64,000 nucleotides of DNA, from assembly GCF_021730445.1 (NCBI RefSeq), contig NZ_JADNRM010000013.1:1-64000 (forward strand). The letters run 5' to 3'. A model generated the notes under the pieces. That model had not been told where the DNA came from. It worked only from the letters and a program-made list of their open reading frames with translations, and made no database searches. Source of the DNA: Phocaeicola faecalis. Lineage in GTDB: Bacteria > Bacteroidota > Bacteroidia > Bacteroidales > Bacteroidaceae. This document shows positions 34,278 through 44,196 of the stretch, piece by piece. How positions within the stretch are numbered: position 1 is the stretch's first letter; each line of letters starts with the position of its first letter. Both the position numbers and the translations under genes were made by a program.

Positions 34278-35050
34278 GAGCTATCATTATCGAAGACGAA
34301 AAAGCGGCAGTCCGAAACCTGAAAGCACTGCTGCAGGAGGTGAATCCCGGGATAGAGGTGGAGACTTCGCTCGACAGTATTGCATCGTCATTGGACTGGT
34401 TTCATACTCACCCCATGCCCGACTTACTGTTTATGGACATCCATTTGGCCGATGGTTCGGCTTTCGAGATATTCGACCGTATCGAGATTACTTGTCCCAT
34501 CATCTTTACCACAGCGTATGACGAATATGCGCTACGTGCTTTTAAAGTAAACAGTGTGGATTACTTGTTGAAACCTATCGGTAAAAACGATGTGGAGCAA
34601 GCTCTCCATAAGTTGGAACATCTGCATACCCCCGAACATGGAAGTGCAACCGGAGAGAGTTCCTTGTTGCAGTTAATCCGTTCGTTGAAAAGACAGGAAA
34701 GTTATAAAACCCATTTCCTTGTTCCGATAAAGGGTGATAAATTGCTGCCCATATCCATTGATATGATTCTGCTATTCTATATTCAGGACTGTAAGGTGAA
34801 AGTGGTGTTGGCGGACGGCAAGGAGTACAATTTTCCCCAAACGCTGGATGAAGTGGCGGAGTGTGTCAATCCTTCTTTATTCTTTCGGGTGAACCGTCAG
34901 TTTCTTGTTTCGCGTGAGGCAATAAAGGATATTGATTTATGGTTTAACAATCGTCTGTCTCTCAATCTGCGTTGCAACGTTTCGGAAGAGAGGGTGTTGG
35001 TAAGCAAAGCCAGAGTGCAAGAATTCAAGGATTGGTTTTCGAGCATTTAG
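34274..35050 (+). CDS. LytTR-family response regulator
   Basis: Protein of 258 aa. The receiver domain has MRAIIIEDEKAA (acidic pair), the phosphorylated Asp in LLFMDIHLADGS, and FTTAYDEYALRAFKVNSVDYLLKPI with the conserved Thr/Lys. The C-terminal LytTR DNA-binding domain starts near KTHFLVPIKGDKLLPI and ends KARVQEFKDWF. Pairs with the LytS-type kinase it overlaps. Confidence 0.94.
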   Translation: MRAIIIEDEKAAVRNLKALLQEVNPGIEVETSLDSIASSLDWFHTHPMPDLLFMDIHLADGSAFEIFDRIEITCPIIFTTAYDEYALRAFKVNSVDYLLKPIGKNDVEQALHKLEHLHTPEHGSATGESSLLQLIRSLKRQESYKTHFLVPIKGDKLLPISIDMILLFYIQDCKVKVVLADGKEYNFPQTLDEVAECVNPSLFFRVNRQFLVSREAIKDIDLWFNNRLSLNLRCNVSEERVLVSKARVQEFKDWFSSI

Positions 35051-35116
35051 GTCATCCGAAGAATAGGTGGGGAGGGTAACCCCAAACAATGCCCATTGTT
35101 TGCGAAAGTTGTTACT

Positions 35117-35134
35117 ACAGTTTGAAGAAACTGT
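35117..35134. terminator. Hairpin between convergent LytTR and nadD genes
   Basis: Perfect 7-bp stem ACAGTTT-GAAG-AAACTGT. A following CACTACTGTTTT gives only a weak T tract on the plus strand. Could end both transcripts. Confidence 0.5.
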
Positions 35135-35136
35135 CA

Positions 35137-35745
35137 CTACTGTTTTAGAAAGTTCTCTTGAGGTTTTTGATGGTTCGTAATCCGTTCATTGACCGCCGGA
35201 TGCAGGAAATACCTTACATCTTTCCCTTCCGTCAAAGCCCGGCGGATAAAAGTAGAACTTATTTCCAATAAAGGAGTATCGACCAGCTGTACCGAGGGAG
35301 GAAGCAGGGAGGAATCAATCGTGTATCCGGGGCGCGGATAAATCATAATCCGATGGCGTTGTACTATTTCGTCGGAGTGATACCAACGCGGAAAGATAGC
35401 CCAATTGTCAGCCCCGATAATAAGCGTAAACTCACGCTCGGGATGGGCGGACTGCAAAGCATCGAGCGTATGTATCATATAAGAAGGGCGGGGAAGATGG
35501 AACTCAAAATCAGAAGCGCGGAATTTGGGATAATCTGCGATGGCAAGTTGCACTAACTCCAGCCGCAGACTGTCATCCCATAAATCCGTTTGCTCCTTTA
35601 AAGGATTGTGTGGAGAAACCAGAAACCATATTTCGTCCAGTTCACCATATTCACAAAGGTAATTGGCCAAAGCTAAATGCCCGATGTGAATAGGATTGAA
35701 TGAACCGCCGAATATTCCTGTTCTTATTTTGTTCTCTTTTGCCAT
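35137..35745 (-). CDS. nadD: Nicotinate-nucleotide adenylyltransferase
   Basis: Protein of 202 aa. [20 protein letters not shown] carries the HxGH nucleotidyltransferase motif, and [20 protein letters not shown] the ISSTxIR motif. It makes deamido-NAD from nicotinate mononucleotide and ATP. Last gene of the minus-strand yicC-gmk-(67 aa)-nadD operon; overlaps the 67-aa gene by 22 bp. Confidence 0.96.
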   Translation of the reverse strand: MAKENKIRTGIFGGSFNPIHIGHLALANYLCEYGELDEIWFLVSPHNPLKEQTDLWDDSLRLELVQLAIADYPKFRASDFEFHLPRPSYMIHTLDALQSAHPEREFTLIIGADNWAIFPRWYHSDEIVQRHRIMIYPRPGYTIDSSLLPPSVQLVDTPLLEISSTFIRRALTEGKDVRYFLHPAVNERITNHQKPQENFLKQ

Positions 35746-35927
35746 ACTTTAAAGTTCCAAATCTGTATGATGGCAACGATAACCATAATGCCGGCAATGA
35801 TATATTTCTGCATGGAGATGGCCATTACAGCCACCGCCAAGGCGGTCAGCCCGATAATGACACAGAGTATTATCATCCGTAGGGCTAATCTTTTGGGGTC
35901 TTTGATTATCATCTGTTTATTTTGCAA
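35724..35927 (-). CDS. Small two-TM membrane protein between gmk and nadD
   Basis: Protein of 67 aa with two hydrophobic helices ([20 protein letters not shown] and [18 protein letters not shown]) and basic ends. No family recognised. Overlaps gmk by 11 bp and nadD by 22 bp, so it is very likely co-translated. Real but of unknown function. Confidence 0.7.
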   Translation of the reverse strand: MQNKQMIIKDPKRLALRMIILCVIIGLTALAVAVMAISMQKYIIAGIMVIVAIIQIWNFKVWQKRTK

Positions 35928-36486
35928 TAAAGTCTTGAATTACTTTCAAGGTCTCCGCTTTGGCTTTCTCCAACTCGTCGTTTACGATTACCACATCAAA
36001 CTTGTCGGCAAAGCTCAATTCAAACTCTGCTTTGGCAATGCGGCTTTCAATCACTTCCGGTGCGTCTGTCCCCCGGTCTACCAGTCTGTTGCGAAGTTCT
36101 TCTATGCCGGGAGGTTGGATGAAAAGTGATAAAGCCTGTTCACCGTAAAACTTTTTAATGTTGCAACCGCCTACTACATCTACATCGAAAACCACATTTT
36201 GTCCGGCTTCCAACTGCTTCTCCACCTGCGCTTTCAGTGTGCCGTAAAAACGGTTCTCGTACACTTCTTCGTATTCCAGAAACTCATTGTTGGCAATGCG
36301 CTGCTTGAACTCTTCGGGGGTGAGGAAAAAGTACTCCACTCCGTGCTGCTCTGTGCCGCGGGGCGGACGGCTGGTGGCAGAGATAGAAAATGCCAGATTC
36401 AGGTCCTGTGTCAGCAAATAATTGATAATCGTCGATTTGCCGGAACCGGAAGGGGCTGAAAATATGATAAGCTTACCTTTTTTCAT
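35917..36486 (-). CDS. gmk: Guanylate kinase
   Basis: Protein of 189 aa. Walker A is SAPSGSGKSTIINYLL; the GMP-binding region has SISATSRPPRGTEQHGVEYFFLT; and VVFDVDVVGGCNIKKFY follows. Makes GDP from GMP and ATP. Starts directly at the end of yicC (0-bp gap). Confidence 0.97.
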   Translation of the reverse strand: MKKGKLIIFSAPSGSGKSTIINYLLTQDLNLAFSISATSRPPRGTEQHGVEYFFLTPEEFKQRIANNEFLEYEEVYENRFYGTLKAQVEKQLEAGQNVVFDVDVVGGCNIKKFYGEQALSLFIQPPGIEELRNRLVDRGTDAPEVIESRIAKAEFELSFADKFDVVIVNDELEKAKAETLKVIQDFIAK

Positions 36487-37365
36487 TTACATAACGTTTA
36501 ATACTTGTTCTTTGATTTGTTCCAACTCGTCCTTCATCTGCACTACGATGTTCTGCATCTCTGCATGGTTGGACTTGCTGCCCGTGGTATTTATTTCACG
36601 TCCCATTTCTTGGGCGATGAAACCGAGCTTTTTGCCTTGTCCGTGGCCGCCTGCCATTGTCTCGCGGAAATAATTCAGGTGGTTGGACAGACGCTGTTTC
36701 TCTTCGTTGATATCAAGTTTCTCAATATAGTAAATCAACTCTTGTTCCAGGCGGTTCTTGTCATAGTCCACGTTGATGGTCTTTTCGAGTGCCTCCGTAA
36801 TGCGCTCACGGATTTTTGTCACACGCTCCGTTTCATACGGCTCGATAGACTTCAACAAACGTTCGATGTTGTCGATTTTCTCATTGAATTTCTTTTCGAG
36901 TGCCGCACCTTCCTGCTTGCGGAAATCTACCAGATGAGCGATAGCTTCTTCCACCACCTTGCGCACCGCTTCCCATTCTTCTTCAGACAGTTCCTGTGCA
37001 TCGTCTTTGCTCATGATGTCCGGCATACGGAGCAAGGTAGACATGTAATCTGTCGGCGGGTATGTGTATCCGAGTGCTTCGGCTAAGGTTCTCATCTGTT
37101 TGTCATAGCTCTGTGCCAGTCCGATATTGATTTGTGCAGCTGTATCGGACACCTCTTTCTCTATCCATAAACTGAAATCCACCTTTCCCCGTTCCAGTGA
37201 TTTGGAAATCATGTTGCGAATTTCTATTTCCTTTTCGCGGTACAGTGGTGCAATGCGTGTTGATAAATCCATAGCCTTGCTATTCAGTGATTTAATCTCT
37301 ACGTTAATTTTTTTATCTCCGAATGCGACGGTTGCTTTGCCGTATCCGGTCATTGATTGTATCAT
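36487..37365 (-). CDS. yicC: YicC-family endoribonuclease
   Basis: Protein of 292 aa. The ATG at 37365 gives MIQSMTGYGKA, the canonical YicC N-terminus; earlier codons lie in the promoter (37384-37391). NVEIKSLNSKAMDLSTRIAP follows, and the C-terminal half (MAGGHGQGKKLGFIAQEMGREINTTGSKSN) is the DUF1732 signature. YicC proteins are reported to cut structured RNA. The yicC-gmk link is widely conserved. Confidence 0.94.
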   Translation of the reverse strand: MIQSMTGYGKATVAFGDKKINVEIKSLNSKAMDLSTRIAPLYREKEIEIRNMISKSLERGKVDFSLWIEKEVSDTAAQINIGLAQSYDKQMRTLAEALGYTYPPTDYMSTLLRMPDIMSKDDAQELSEEEWEAVRKVVEEAIAHLVDFRKQEGAALEKKFNEKIDNIERLLKSIEPYETERVTKIRERITEALEKTINVDYDKNRLEQELIYYIEKLDINEEKQRLSNHLNYFRETMAGGHGQGKKLGFIAQEMGREINTTGSKSNHAEMQNIVVQMKDELEQIKEQVLNVM

Positions 37366-37383
37366 AACTAATGTGTTTTTTTG

Positions 37384-37391
37384 CAAAAGTA
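37384..37391 (-). promoter_or_regulatory. Promoter -7 box of the yicC operon
   Basis: TACTTTTG on the minus strand, 19 bp before ATG 37365. Confidence 0.65.
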
Positions 37392-37425
37392 GTGTTTTTA
37401 TGGAAATGAAGTATAAATAAAAGTG

Positions 37426-37433
37426 TATATTTG
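37426..37433 (+). promoter_or_regulatory. Promoter -7 box of tsaB
   Basis: TATATTTG on the plus strand, 28 bp before ATG 37461. The in-frame codon at 37431 lies inside this box and is excluded as a start. Confidence 0.65.
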
Positions 37434-37460
37434 CACATTATATTATATAAGTATAGCATT

Positions 37461-38150
37461 ATGTCGTGTATTTTGCATATTGAAACATCAACAGAGGCCT
37501 GCTCTGTTGCCGTTAGCGAAGATGGGCTGGCGGTGTTCTCCAAAGAGGACTTGAAGGGACCTTCACATGCTGTTCAGTTGGGCGTGTTTGTAGATGAGGC
37601 GTTATCGTTTGTGGACAGCCGCGGTCTGCCGTTGGATGCAGTAGCCGTCAGTTGCGGTCCCGGTTCATACACCGGTCTGCGCATCGGCGTCTCTATGGCG
37701 AAGGGTGTTTGTTACGGACGTAATCTGCCACTCATAGGGCTTCATACGTTGGAGGTGTTGTGTGTACCGGTCTTGTTGTATCATGACTTGCCCGAAGACG
37801 CATTGCTTTGTCCGATGATAGACGCACGCCGCATGGAAGTGTATGCCGCCGTTTATGACCGTGCACTGGAAGTGAAGCGTGAAATAGCGGCCGACATAGT
37901 AGATGAGAATTCCTATCTGGAGTTCCTGGATGAACATCCTGTTTATTTCTTCGGCAGCGGAGCCGCCAAGTGCCGTGAGAAGATTACACACCCCAATGCA
38001 CACTTTATCGATGAAATCTACCCATTGGCAAAATGGATGTTCCCATTGGCTGAGAAAGCGATTGCGAAACAGGACTTCGAGGATGTGGCATACTTTGAAC
38101 CTTTCTATTTGAAAGAGTTTGTTGCTTCTAAACCCAAGAAGCTTTTATAA
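37461..38150 (+). CDS. tsaB: tRNA threonylcarbamoyladenosine modification protein TsaB
   Basis: Protein of 229 aa. ILHIETSTEACSVAVSEDG and SCGPGSYTGLRIGVSMAKG are signatures of the TsaB ASKHA fold. With TsaD and TsaE it makes t6A37 in tRNAs reading ANN codons. The catalytic partner tsaD is not in this window. Promoter back to back with yicC. Confidence 0.95.
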   Translation: MSCILHIETSTEACSVAVSEDGLAVFSKEDLKGPSHAVQLGVFVDEALSFVDSRGLPLDAVAVSCGPGSYTGLRIGVSMAKGVCYGRNLPLIGLHTLEVLCVPVLLYHDLPEDALLCPMIDARRMEVYAAVYDRALEVKREIAADIVDENSYLEFLDEHPVYFFGSGAAKCREKITHPNAHFIDEIYPLAKWMFPLAEKAIAKQDFEDVAYFEPFYLKEFVASKPKKLL

Positions 38151-38180
38151 TTTATAAATCAAAATCATATATTTATATAC

Positions 38181-38804
38181 ATGGAGTATAATACCCAACA
38201 ACGAAGATTACCCCTTCCCGAATATGGAAGAAGTGTGCAGAACATGGTAGACCATGCTCTTACCATCGAAAATAAAGCTGAACGCCAGCGTTGCGCCAAT
38301 ACAATTATTAATATCATGGGCGGTATGTTTCCGCATCTGCGCGATGTGCCCGATTTTAAACATAAGCTGTGGGACCATTTGGCTATCATGTCCGATTTCA
38401 AACTGGATATTGATTATCCTTACGAAATAGTGAAGAAAGAAAGCCTTGAAGTGAAACCGGAGGTGTTGGCTTATCCGCAGAAACGCATCCGTTACCGCCA
38501 TTATGGACACATATTGGAGAATATGGTGAAAAAAGCGGTGGAGTATCCCGAAGGGGAAGATAGAAAGCATCTGATTTCATTGATTGCCAATCAAATGAAA
38601 AAGTGCTTTGTCAACTGGAATAAAGATAGTGTGGAAGACCAGAAGATACTGGACGACCTCCGTGAATATTCCCAGGGAGCTATCAACCTGTCTCCCGATG
38701 ACTTGCAGCTGTGCGGACAACGCACGTATGTTCAGCGCAGGCCACAGCAAAACAACGGACAGCGCAGAATGCAACAGAATAATAATCAGAGAAGAAAATA
38801 TTAA
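38181..38804 (+). CDS. DUF4290-family protein
   Basis: Protein of 207 aa. RRLPLPEYGRSVQNMVDHAL, FPHLRDVPDFKHKLWDHLAI and MKKCFVNWNKDSVEDQKIL are conserved in the DUF4290 family of Bacteroidetes. No signal peptide; predicted mostly helical and cytoplasmic. The C-terminal ~25 residues are Gln/Asn/Arg-rich (RRPQQNNGQRRMQQNNNQ). Position just before murA is, as I recall, conserved. Function unknown. Confidence 0.85.
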   Translation: MEYNTQQRRLPLPEYGRSVQNMVDHALTIENKAERQRCANTIINIMGGMFPHLRDVPDFKHKLWDHLAIMSDFKLDIDYPYEIVKKESLEVKPEVLAYPQKRIRYRHYGHILENMVKKAVEYPEGEDRKHLISLIANQMKKCFVNWNKDSVEDQKILDDLREYSQGAINLSPDDLQLCGQRTYVQRRPQQNNGQRRMQQNNNQRRKY

Positions 38805-38823
38805 TTCTTAAAACTTCGATATC

Positions 38824-40128
38824 ATGGCTTCGTTTGTAATAGAAGGTGGACATAAGCTACACGGCGAAATTCATCCGCAAGGTGCTAAGAATGAGGTTCT
38901 GCAAATTCTTTGTGCCACATTATTGACTTCTGAAGAAGTTACAGTGAATAACATTCCCGACATTCTGGACGTGAATAACTTGATTCAGTTATTGCGTGAA
39001 ATGGGGGTCAAGGTATCGAAAACAGGGATTGATTCTTATACTTTCAAGGCCGACTCGGTGGATTTGAACTATCTGGAGAGCGATGACTTTCTGAAAAAGT
39101 GCTCCAGCTTGCGTGGATCGGTCATGCTGGTTGGCCCGTTGGTGGCGCGTTTCGGCAAAGCACTGATATCAAAACCCGGAGGGGATAAGATAGGCCGCCG
39201 CCGTCTGGATACTCACTTTATCGGCATTCAGAAGTTGGGGGCCTGCTTTGATTATGACGACGAACGCAGCATTTTTACTATCGGAGCTAAAGAACTGAAA
39301 GGGGCGTCTATGCTGCTGGATGAGGCTTCGGTGACCGGTACTGCCAATATTGTGATGGCAGCGGTTCTGGCAAAAGGCAAGACTACCATCTATAATGCCG
39401 CTTGTGAACCTTATGTGCAACAACTTTGCCGTATGCTGAACTGCATGGGGGCAAAGATAACGGGCATCGCTTCTAATTTGCTCACCATCGAGGGAGTGGA
39501 ATCATTGCATGGATGCAGTCATACGGTGTTGCCTGATATGATTGAAGTAGGCAGTTTTATTGGTATGGCAGCCATGACCAGCAGTGAACTTACCATAAAG
39601 AATGTATCTCATGAAAACCTGGGTATCATTCCCGAGAGTTTCCGCCGTTTGGGTATTAGGGTAGAGCAGCGTGGGGATGATTTGTTTATTCCCGAACAGG
39701 AGCACTATCAGATAGAGTCGTTTATCGACGGTTCCATCATGACGATTGCCGATGCTACTTGGCCCGGACTGACACCCGACTTGCTGAGTGTGATGCTGGT
39801 AGTGGCTACGCAGGCAAAAGGCAGTGTGCTGATTCACCAGAAGATGTTCGAAAGCCGATTGTTCTTTGTAGATAAACTGATAGATATGGGGGCTCAGATT
39901 ATATTGTGTGACCCTCACCGTGCAGTGGTTATCGGCCATGACCGTGGTTTTCAGTTGCGCGGCGGAAACATGACTTCGCCTGATATACGTGCGGGTATCG
40001 CTTTGTTGATTGCGGCAATGAGTGCCGACGGTATCAGTCGCATTCACAATATAGAACAGATAGACCGGGGATATCAGAATATAGAACAGCGATTGAATGC
40101 CTTGGGAGCGCGAATCACAAGAATTTAA
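38824..40128 (+). CDS. murA: UDP-N-acetylglucosamine 1-carboxyvinyltransferase with Asp at the Cys position
   Basis: Protein of 434 aa, normal length. [20 protein letters not shown] holds the Lys-Asn substrate pair; [17 protein letters not shown] and [13 protein letters not shown] follow as in E. coli. The loop that in E. coli reads PGGCTIG (Cys115) here reads PGGDKIG with Asp121 (codon GAT at 39184). The Asp form stays active but is not alkylated by fosfomycin, as known for Chlamydia and Mycobacterium. It starts peptidoglycan synthesis. 19 bp after the DUF4290 gene. Confidence 0.95.
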   Translation: MASFVIEGGHKLHGEIHPQGAKNEVLQILCATLLTSEEVTVNNIPDILDVNNLIQLLREMGVKVSKTGIDSYTFKADSVDLNYLESDDFLKKCSSLRGSVMLVGPLVARFGKALISKPGGDKIGRRRLDTHFIGIQKLGACFDYDDERSIFTIGAKELKGASMLLDEASVTGTANIVMAAVLAKGKTTIYNAACEPYVQQLCRMLNCMGAKITGIASNLLTIEGVESLHGCSHTVLPDMIEVGSFIGMAAMTSSELTIKNVSHENLGIIPESFRRLGIRVEQRGDDLFIPEQEHYQIESFIDGSIMTIADATWPGLTPDLLSVMLVVATQAKGSVLIHQKMFESRLFFVDKLIDMGAQIILCDPHRAVVIGHDRGFQLRGGNMTSPDIRAGIALLIAAMSADGISRIHNIEQIDRGYQNIEQRLNALGARITRI

Positions 40129-40132
40129 AGTT

Positions 40133-40651
40133 ATGATTAAGAAAAACGAAGTTTTTAAGATAGGGCTTTTTAATAAACCTCACGGAGTAAAGGGAGAACT
40201 TTCTTTTACCTTTACGGACGATATATTCGACCGTGTGGATTGTGAATATCTGGTATGCCTGCTTGATGGCATTTTCGTTCCGTTCTTTATCGAAGAATAC
40301 CGTTTCCGCTCCGACACTACCGCTTTGGTGAAACTGGAGGGAGTGGATACATCCGAAAAGGCCCGTATGTTTACGAATGTGGAAGTTTATTTTCCCAAGA
40401 AATATGTGGAGGAGGACGATGAAACGGACGATATCCCCACTTGGAACTTCTTTATCGGATTTAAGGTGAAGGATGTCCGTCATGGCGATTTGGGTGAGAT
40501 TGTGGCGGTGGATGACAGTACAATGAATGTGCTTTTTGCGATAGAAAAGGATGGAGAGGAAATTCTGCTTCCTGCCCACGAAGAATTTATTCGCAAACTG
40601 GATAAGAAGAAAAGACTCCTGACGGTGGATGTACCCGACGGACTTCTATAA
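40133..40651 (+). CDS. rimM: Ribosome maturation factor RimM
   Basis: Protein of 172 aa. ATG 40133, 4 bp after murA stop, is preferred to in-frame starts within mur[20 protein letters not shown] is the RimM N-terminal domain and [20 protein letters not shown] opens the PRC barrel; [20 protein letters not shown] ends it. Assists 30S head maturation by binding S19. The usual trmD and rplS neighbours are absent. Confidence 0.94.
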   Translation: MIKKNEVFKIGLFNKPHGVKGELSFTFTDDIFDRVDCEYLVCLLDGIFVPFFIEEYRFRSDTTALVKLEGVDTSEKARMFTNVEVYFPKKYVEEDDETDDIPTWNFFIGFKVKDVRHGDLGEIVAVDDSTMNVLFAIEKDGEEILLPAHEEFIRKLDKKKRLLTVDVPDGLL

Positions 40652-40678
40652 TATATATTAAGGTACGCGCGCGTAATA

Positions 40679-41536
40679 ATGAAGAAAAAGAGAAGAAAAG
40701 CATTTTGGCATAATATTAAGTTTAAGTATAAACTGACTATTACCAATGAAAATACGCTGGAGGAAGTGGTGGGTATCCACGTTTCCAAGCTGAATGGTTT
40801 GTCATGGTTGCTTTCTGCCGTGACGGTTATCTTTCTGGTTGCCGCCATTATTATTGCCTTTACCCCGCTGCGTAACTACCTGCCCGGATATATGAACAGT
40901 GAGGTGCGAGCCCAGATAGTAAGCAATGCCTTGCGCGCCGATTCTTTACAGAAGATGCTGGAACGGCAGCAGTTGTATATCATGAATATTCAGGATATCT
41001 TTAGCGGAAAGGTACAGGTGGACACGGTGCAATCCATTGATTCGCTGACAGCTATCCGTTCGGACTCATTGATGGAACGTACCCGCCAGGAAGAGGAATT
41101 CCGTAAGCAATATGAAGAATCGGAACGTTATAACCTGACGGCTGTCAATAATAACCCCACAGCTTCGGGCTTGATATTCTATCGTCCTACACGCGGTATG
41201 ATGTCTTCCAACTTTGACCCCGATAACAAACATTATGGAGTAGACATAGCGGCCAATCCCGATGAAAGTGTGCTTGCCACATTAGACGGAACGGTGATTC
41301 TCTCGACCTATACGGCAGAGACGGGTTATGTGATACAAATACAGCACGGACAGGATTTTGTATCCGTGTATAAACATTGCGGTTCGTTACTGAAGAAAGA
41401 GGGGGATACGGTGAAAGGGGGCGAAGCCATTGCTTTGGTAGGCAATACAGGTGAAAAAACAACCGGCCCGCATCTTCATTTCGAATTGTGGAACAAAGGG
41501 CGTGCCGTCGACCCTTCGAAATACATTGTATTTTAA
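40679..41536 (+). CDS. M23-family peptidoglycan metallopeptidase
   Basis: Protein of 285 aa. A basic cytoplasmic tail and one TM helix (WLLSAVTVIFLVAAIIIAF) anchor it, then a coiled coil (LRADSLQKMLERQQ). The LytM domain has HYGVDIAANPDESVLATLDG (His and Asp zinc ligands) and GPHLHFELW (third ligand and catalytic His), so it should be active. It trims peptide crosslinks of peptidoglycan. Lies between rimM and dxr, 6 bp before dxr. Confidence 0.93.
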   Translation: MKKKRRKAFWHNIKFKYKLTITNENTLEEVVGIHVSKLNGLSWLLSAVTVIFLVAAIIIAFTPLRNYLPGYMNSEVRAQIVSNALRADSLQKMLERQQLYIMNIQDIFSGKVQVDTVQSIDSLTAIRSDSLMERTRQEEEFRKQYEESERYNLTAVNNNPTASGLIFYRPTRGMMSSNFDPDNKHYGVDIAANPDESVLATLDGTVILSTYTAETGYVIQIQHGQDFVSVYKHCGSLLKKEGDTVKGGEAIALVGNTGEKTTGPHLHFELWNKGRAVDPSKYIVF

Positions 41537-41542
41537 CAGATT

Positions 41543-42697
41543 ATGAAAAAACAAATAGCTATATTAGGCTCAACGGGCTCTATCGGTACGCAGGCTTTGC
41601 AAGTGATAGAGGAACATCCCGATTTATACGAAGCTTATGCTTTGACAGCCAATAACCGGGTAGACTTGCTCGTCGAACAGGCCCGTAAGTTTCTGCCGGA
41701 AGCAGTAGTGATAGCCAATGAGGAAAAATATACCCAACTGAAAGAGGCATTAAGCGATTTGCCTATCAAGGTATATGCCGGTGCAGATGCGCTTTGCCAG
41801 ATAGTAGAGTCGCAACCTATTGACATCGTTCTGGTTTCGATGGTGGGGTATGCGGGTTTGCGGCCTACCATGAACGCCATAAAGTCGGGGAAGACCATCG
41901 CTTTGGCCAATAAGGAAACTTTGGTTGTGGCCGGTGAACTGATTAATGCATTGGCCAATCAATACAGGACACCGATTCTTCCTGTCGATTCAGAGCATTC
42001 GGCCATTTTCCAATGTCTGGAAATGAATACTCCGGTGGAGAAGGTGATATTGACCGCTTCCGGAGGACCGTTCCGCACTTATACGATGGAGCAGTTACAA
42101 CAAGTGACTAAAGTGCAGGCCCTGAAGCACCCCAACTGGGAAATGGGGGCGAAAATAACCATTGACTCTGCTTCGATGATGAACAAAGGTTTCGAAGTGA
42201 TTGAAGCGAAATGGCTCTTTGGAGTCCGTCCGGAACAAATAGAAGTAGTGGTTCATCCACAGTCGGTTATCCACTCTATGGTACAGTTTGAAGATGGCGC
42301 AGTGAAAGCCCAACTGGGTATGCCTGATATGCGCCTGCCCATTCAGTATGCTTTTTCATATCCGGAGCGTGTGAAGTCGTCTTTTGAACGTCTGGACTTT
42401 GCCAAAGTTACCGACTTGACATTTGAACAGCCCGATACCAAACGCTTCCGCAATTTGGCCTTGGCGTATGAGGCTCTGCATCAGGCAGGAAATATGCCCT
42501 GTATCGTTAATGCGGCAAATGAAGTGGTGGTGGCTGCATTCCTGAAAGATAATATTTCTTTCTTGGGCATGAGTGATGTTATCGAGAAGACAATGGGAAG
42601 AGTGGCTTATATCAAGGAACCTTCTTATGAGGACTATGTGGCAACCGATGCAGAGGCACGCTGCATAGCCGAAGAACTGATTATAAATAGTAAATAA
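41543..42697 (+). CDS. dxr: 1-deoxy-D-xylulose 5-phosphate reductoisomerase
   Basis: Protein of 384 aa. The NADPH site is ILGSTGSIGTQALQVI. LANKETLVVAGE, LPVDSEHSAIFQCL and ILTASGGPFR are active-site blocks, and SASMMNKGFEVIEAKWLF is the metal and substrate loop. First committed step of the MEP pathway. Followed 21 bp later by rseP. Confidence 0.97.
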   Translation: MKKQIAILGSTGSIGTQALQVIEEHPDLYEAYALTANNRVDLLVEQARKFLPEAVVIANEEKYTQLKEALSDLPIKVYAGADALCQIVESQPIDIVLVSMVGYAGLRPTMNAIKSGKTIALANKETLVVAGELINALANQYRTPILPVDSEHSAIFQCLEMNTPVEKVILTASGGPFRTYTMEQLQQVTKVQALKHPNWEMGAKITIDSASMMNKGFEVIEAKWLFGVRPEQIEVVVHPQSVIHSMVQFEDGAVKAQLGMPDMRLPIQYAFSYPERVKSSFERLDFAKVTDLTFEQPDTKRFRNLALAYEALHQAGNMPCIVNAANEVVVAAFLKDNISFLGMSDVIEKTMGRVAYIKEPSYEDYVATDAEARCIAEELIINSK

Positions 42698-42718
42698 TAA
42701 AACAATAAATAAAACTAG

Positions 42719-44059
42719 ATGGAAACATTTTTAATTCGTGCTCTCCAACTGGTAATGAGTTTGTCGTTACTGGTCATTATCCACGAGGGGGGACATTTCC
42801 TTTTTTCGCGCCTTTTTAAAGTAAGAGTAGAGAAGTTCTACATATTCTTTGACCCGTGGTTCTCTTTGTTTAAGTTTAAACCCAAGAACAGTGATACCGA
42901 ATATGGTATCGGATGGGTACCTTTGGGCGGTTATGTGAAAATTTCAGGTATGATAGACGAGTCTATGGATACCGAACAGATGAAGCAACCGGCACAACCG
43001 TGGGAATTCCGTTCCAAACCGGCATGGCAGCGTTTGCTTATTATGATTGGCGGGGTGCTGATGAACTTCCTCTTGGCTATCTTCATTTATTCTATGATTC
43101 TGTTCCATTGGGGAGACTCTTATATTTCATTACAGGATATGACTTATGGTATGAAGTTTAACGAACGCGCTCAGGAAATCGGCTTCCGCGATGGCGATAT
43201 CTTGCTGCGTGCCGACGAACAGCCATTAGAACGCTTCGGTATGGATATGTTGCGTAGTGTGGCCGAAGCGCGTACGGTGACTGTGCTTCGTGACGGGCAG
43301 GAAAAAGAAATCTATATGCCCGAAATCAGCCTTTTGGATATTGCTAAAGAAGAACCGATGTTTCTTGATATATTGCGACCGAATGTGGTGGATTCTGTGA
43401 TTGCCGGTGGTCCGTTGGCGATGGCTGGAGTGCAGAAAGGAGACACCATTTTAGCTGTTGATAATATGCCTGTCGGCAGCTGGAATGAATTTACTGAAAA
43501 ATTGGAAGGCTTCCGTTCGGATGCCGAAACCAGCGGAGCGGAATATGCCGAGTTTTCCTTGGTTTATTCGCACGGAGGGGTGCGTGATACAGCTGCAGTC
43601 CGTACGGATTCTTTGTTTATGGTAAGAGCAATTTCCACGCCGCTTGATTATAAGGTCACTACCCGTCAGTTTAATTTCTTTGAGTCCTTCCCGGCAGGAG
43701 TCAAATTGGGAGTGAATACGTTGAAAGGTTATGTGAACGACATGAAATATGTCTTCACCAAGGAAGGTGCGAAGAGTGTAGGTGGTTTCGGAACGATTGG
43801 AAGTATCTTTCCCACGGTATGGGATTGGCATCGTTTTTGGGAGATGACAGCTTTCTTGTCTATCATTCTGGCTTTTATGAACATCCTTCCTATTCCGGCT
43901 TTGGACGGCGGGCACGTTTTGTTCTTGCTTTATGAGATAGTGGCACGTCGCAAGCCGAGTGATAAGTTTATGGAATATGCACAGATGGTGGGTATGTTCT
44001 TGTTATTTGCATTGCTTATCTGGGCTAACTTCAATGACATCATGCGCTTCGTGTTTTAA
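42719..44059 (+). CDS. rseP: Site-2 protease RseP
   Basis: Protein of 446 aa. HEGGH in LLVIIHEGGHFLFSRLF is the zinc-binding HExxH motif in TM1; MNILPIPALDGGHVLFLLYE carries the distal Asp. Two PDZ domains lie between (GFRDGDILLRADEQPLERF and GPLAMAGVQKGDTILAVD). It cuts membrane-spanning anti-sigma factors and signal peptides. Longest-range partner not visible. Strong terminator follows. Confidence 0.95.
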   Translation: METFLIRALQLVMSLSLLVIIHEGGHFLFSRLFKVRVEKFYIFFDPWFSLFKFKPKNSDTEYGIGWVPLGGYVKISGMIDESMDTEQMKQPAQPWEFRSKPAWQRLLIMIGGVLMNFLLAIFIYSMILFHWGDSYISLQDMTYGMKFNERAQEIGFRDGDILLRADEQPLERFGMDMLRSVAEARTVTVLRDGQEKEIYMPEISLLDIAKEEPMFLDILRPNVVDSVIAGGPLAMAGVQKGDTILAVDNMPVGSWNEFTEKLEGFRSDAETSGAEYAEFSLVYSHGGVRDTAAVRTDSLFMVRAISTPLDYKVTTRQFNFFESFPAGVKLGVNTLKGYVNDMKYVFTKEGAKSVGGFGTIGSIFPTVWDWHRFWEMTAFLSIILAFMNILPIPALDGGHVLFLLYEIVARRKPSDKFMEYAQMVGMFLLFALLIWANFNDIMRFVF

Positions 44060-44083
44060 ACAGGGCGAAGACTTTCCTCATAC

Positions 44084-44129
44084 ATCCCCCGGTGGTTGGG
44101 TTTAACCTGACGGCCGGGGGATTATTTTT
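44084..44129 (+). terminator. Terminator of rseP
   Basis: Perfect 9-bp stem ATCCCCCGG (44084-44092) with CCGGGGGAT (44114-44122), then TATTTTTG. Confidence 0.85.
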
Positions 44130-44196
44130 GTCCCGATAGAAGGGCCATGTAAGGGGCACCTTGTTTTCTTGGGGGATTTAGCATGTCAAGCAAGCG

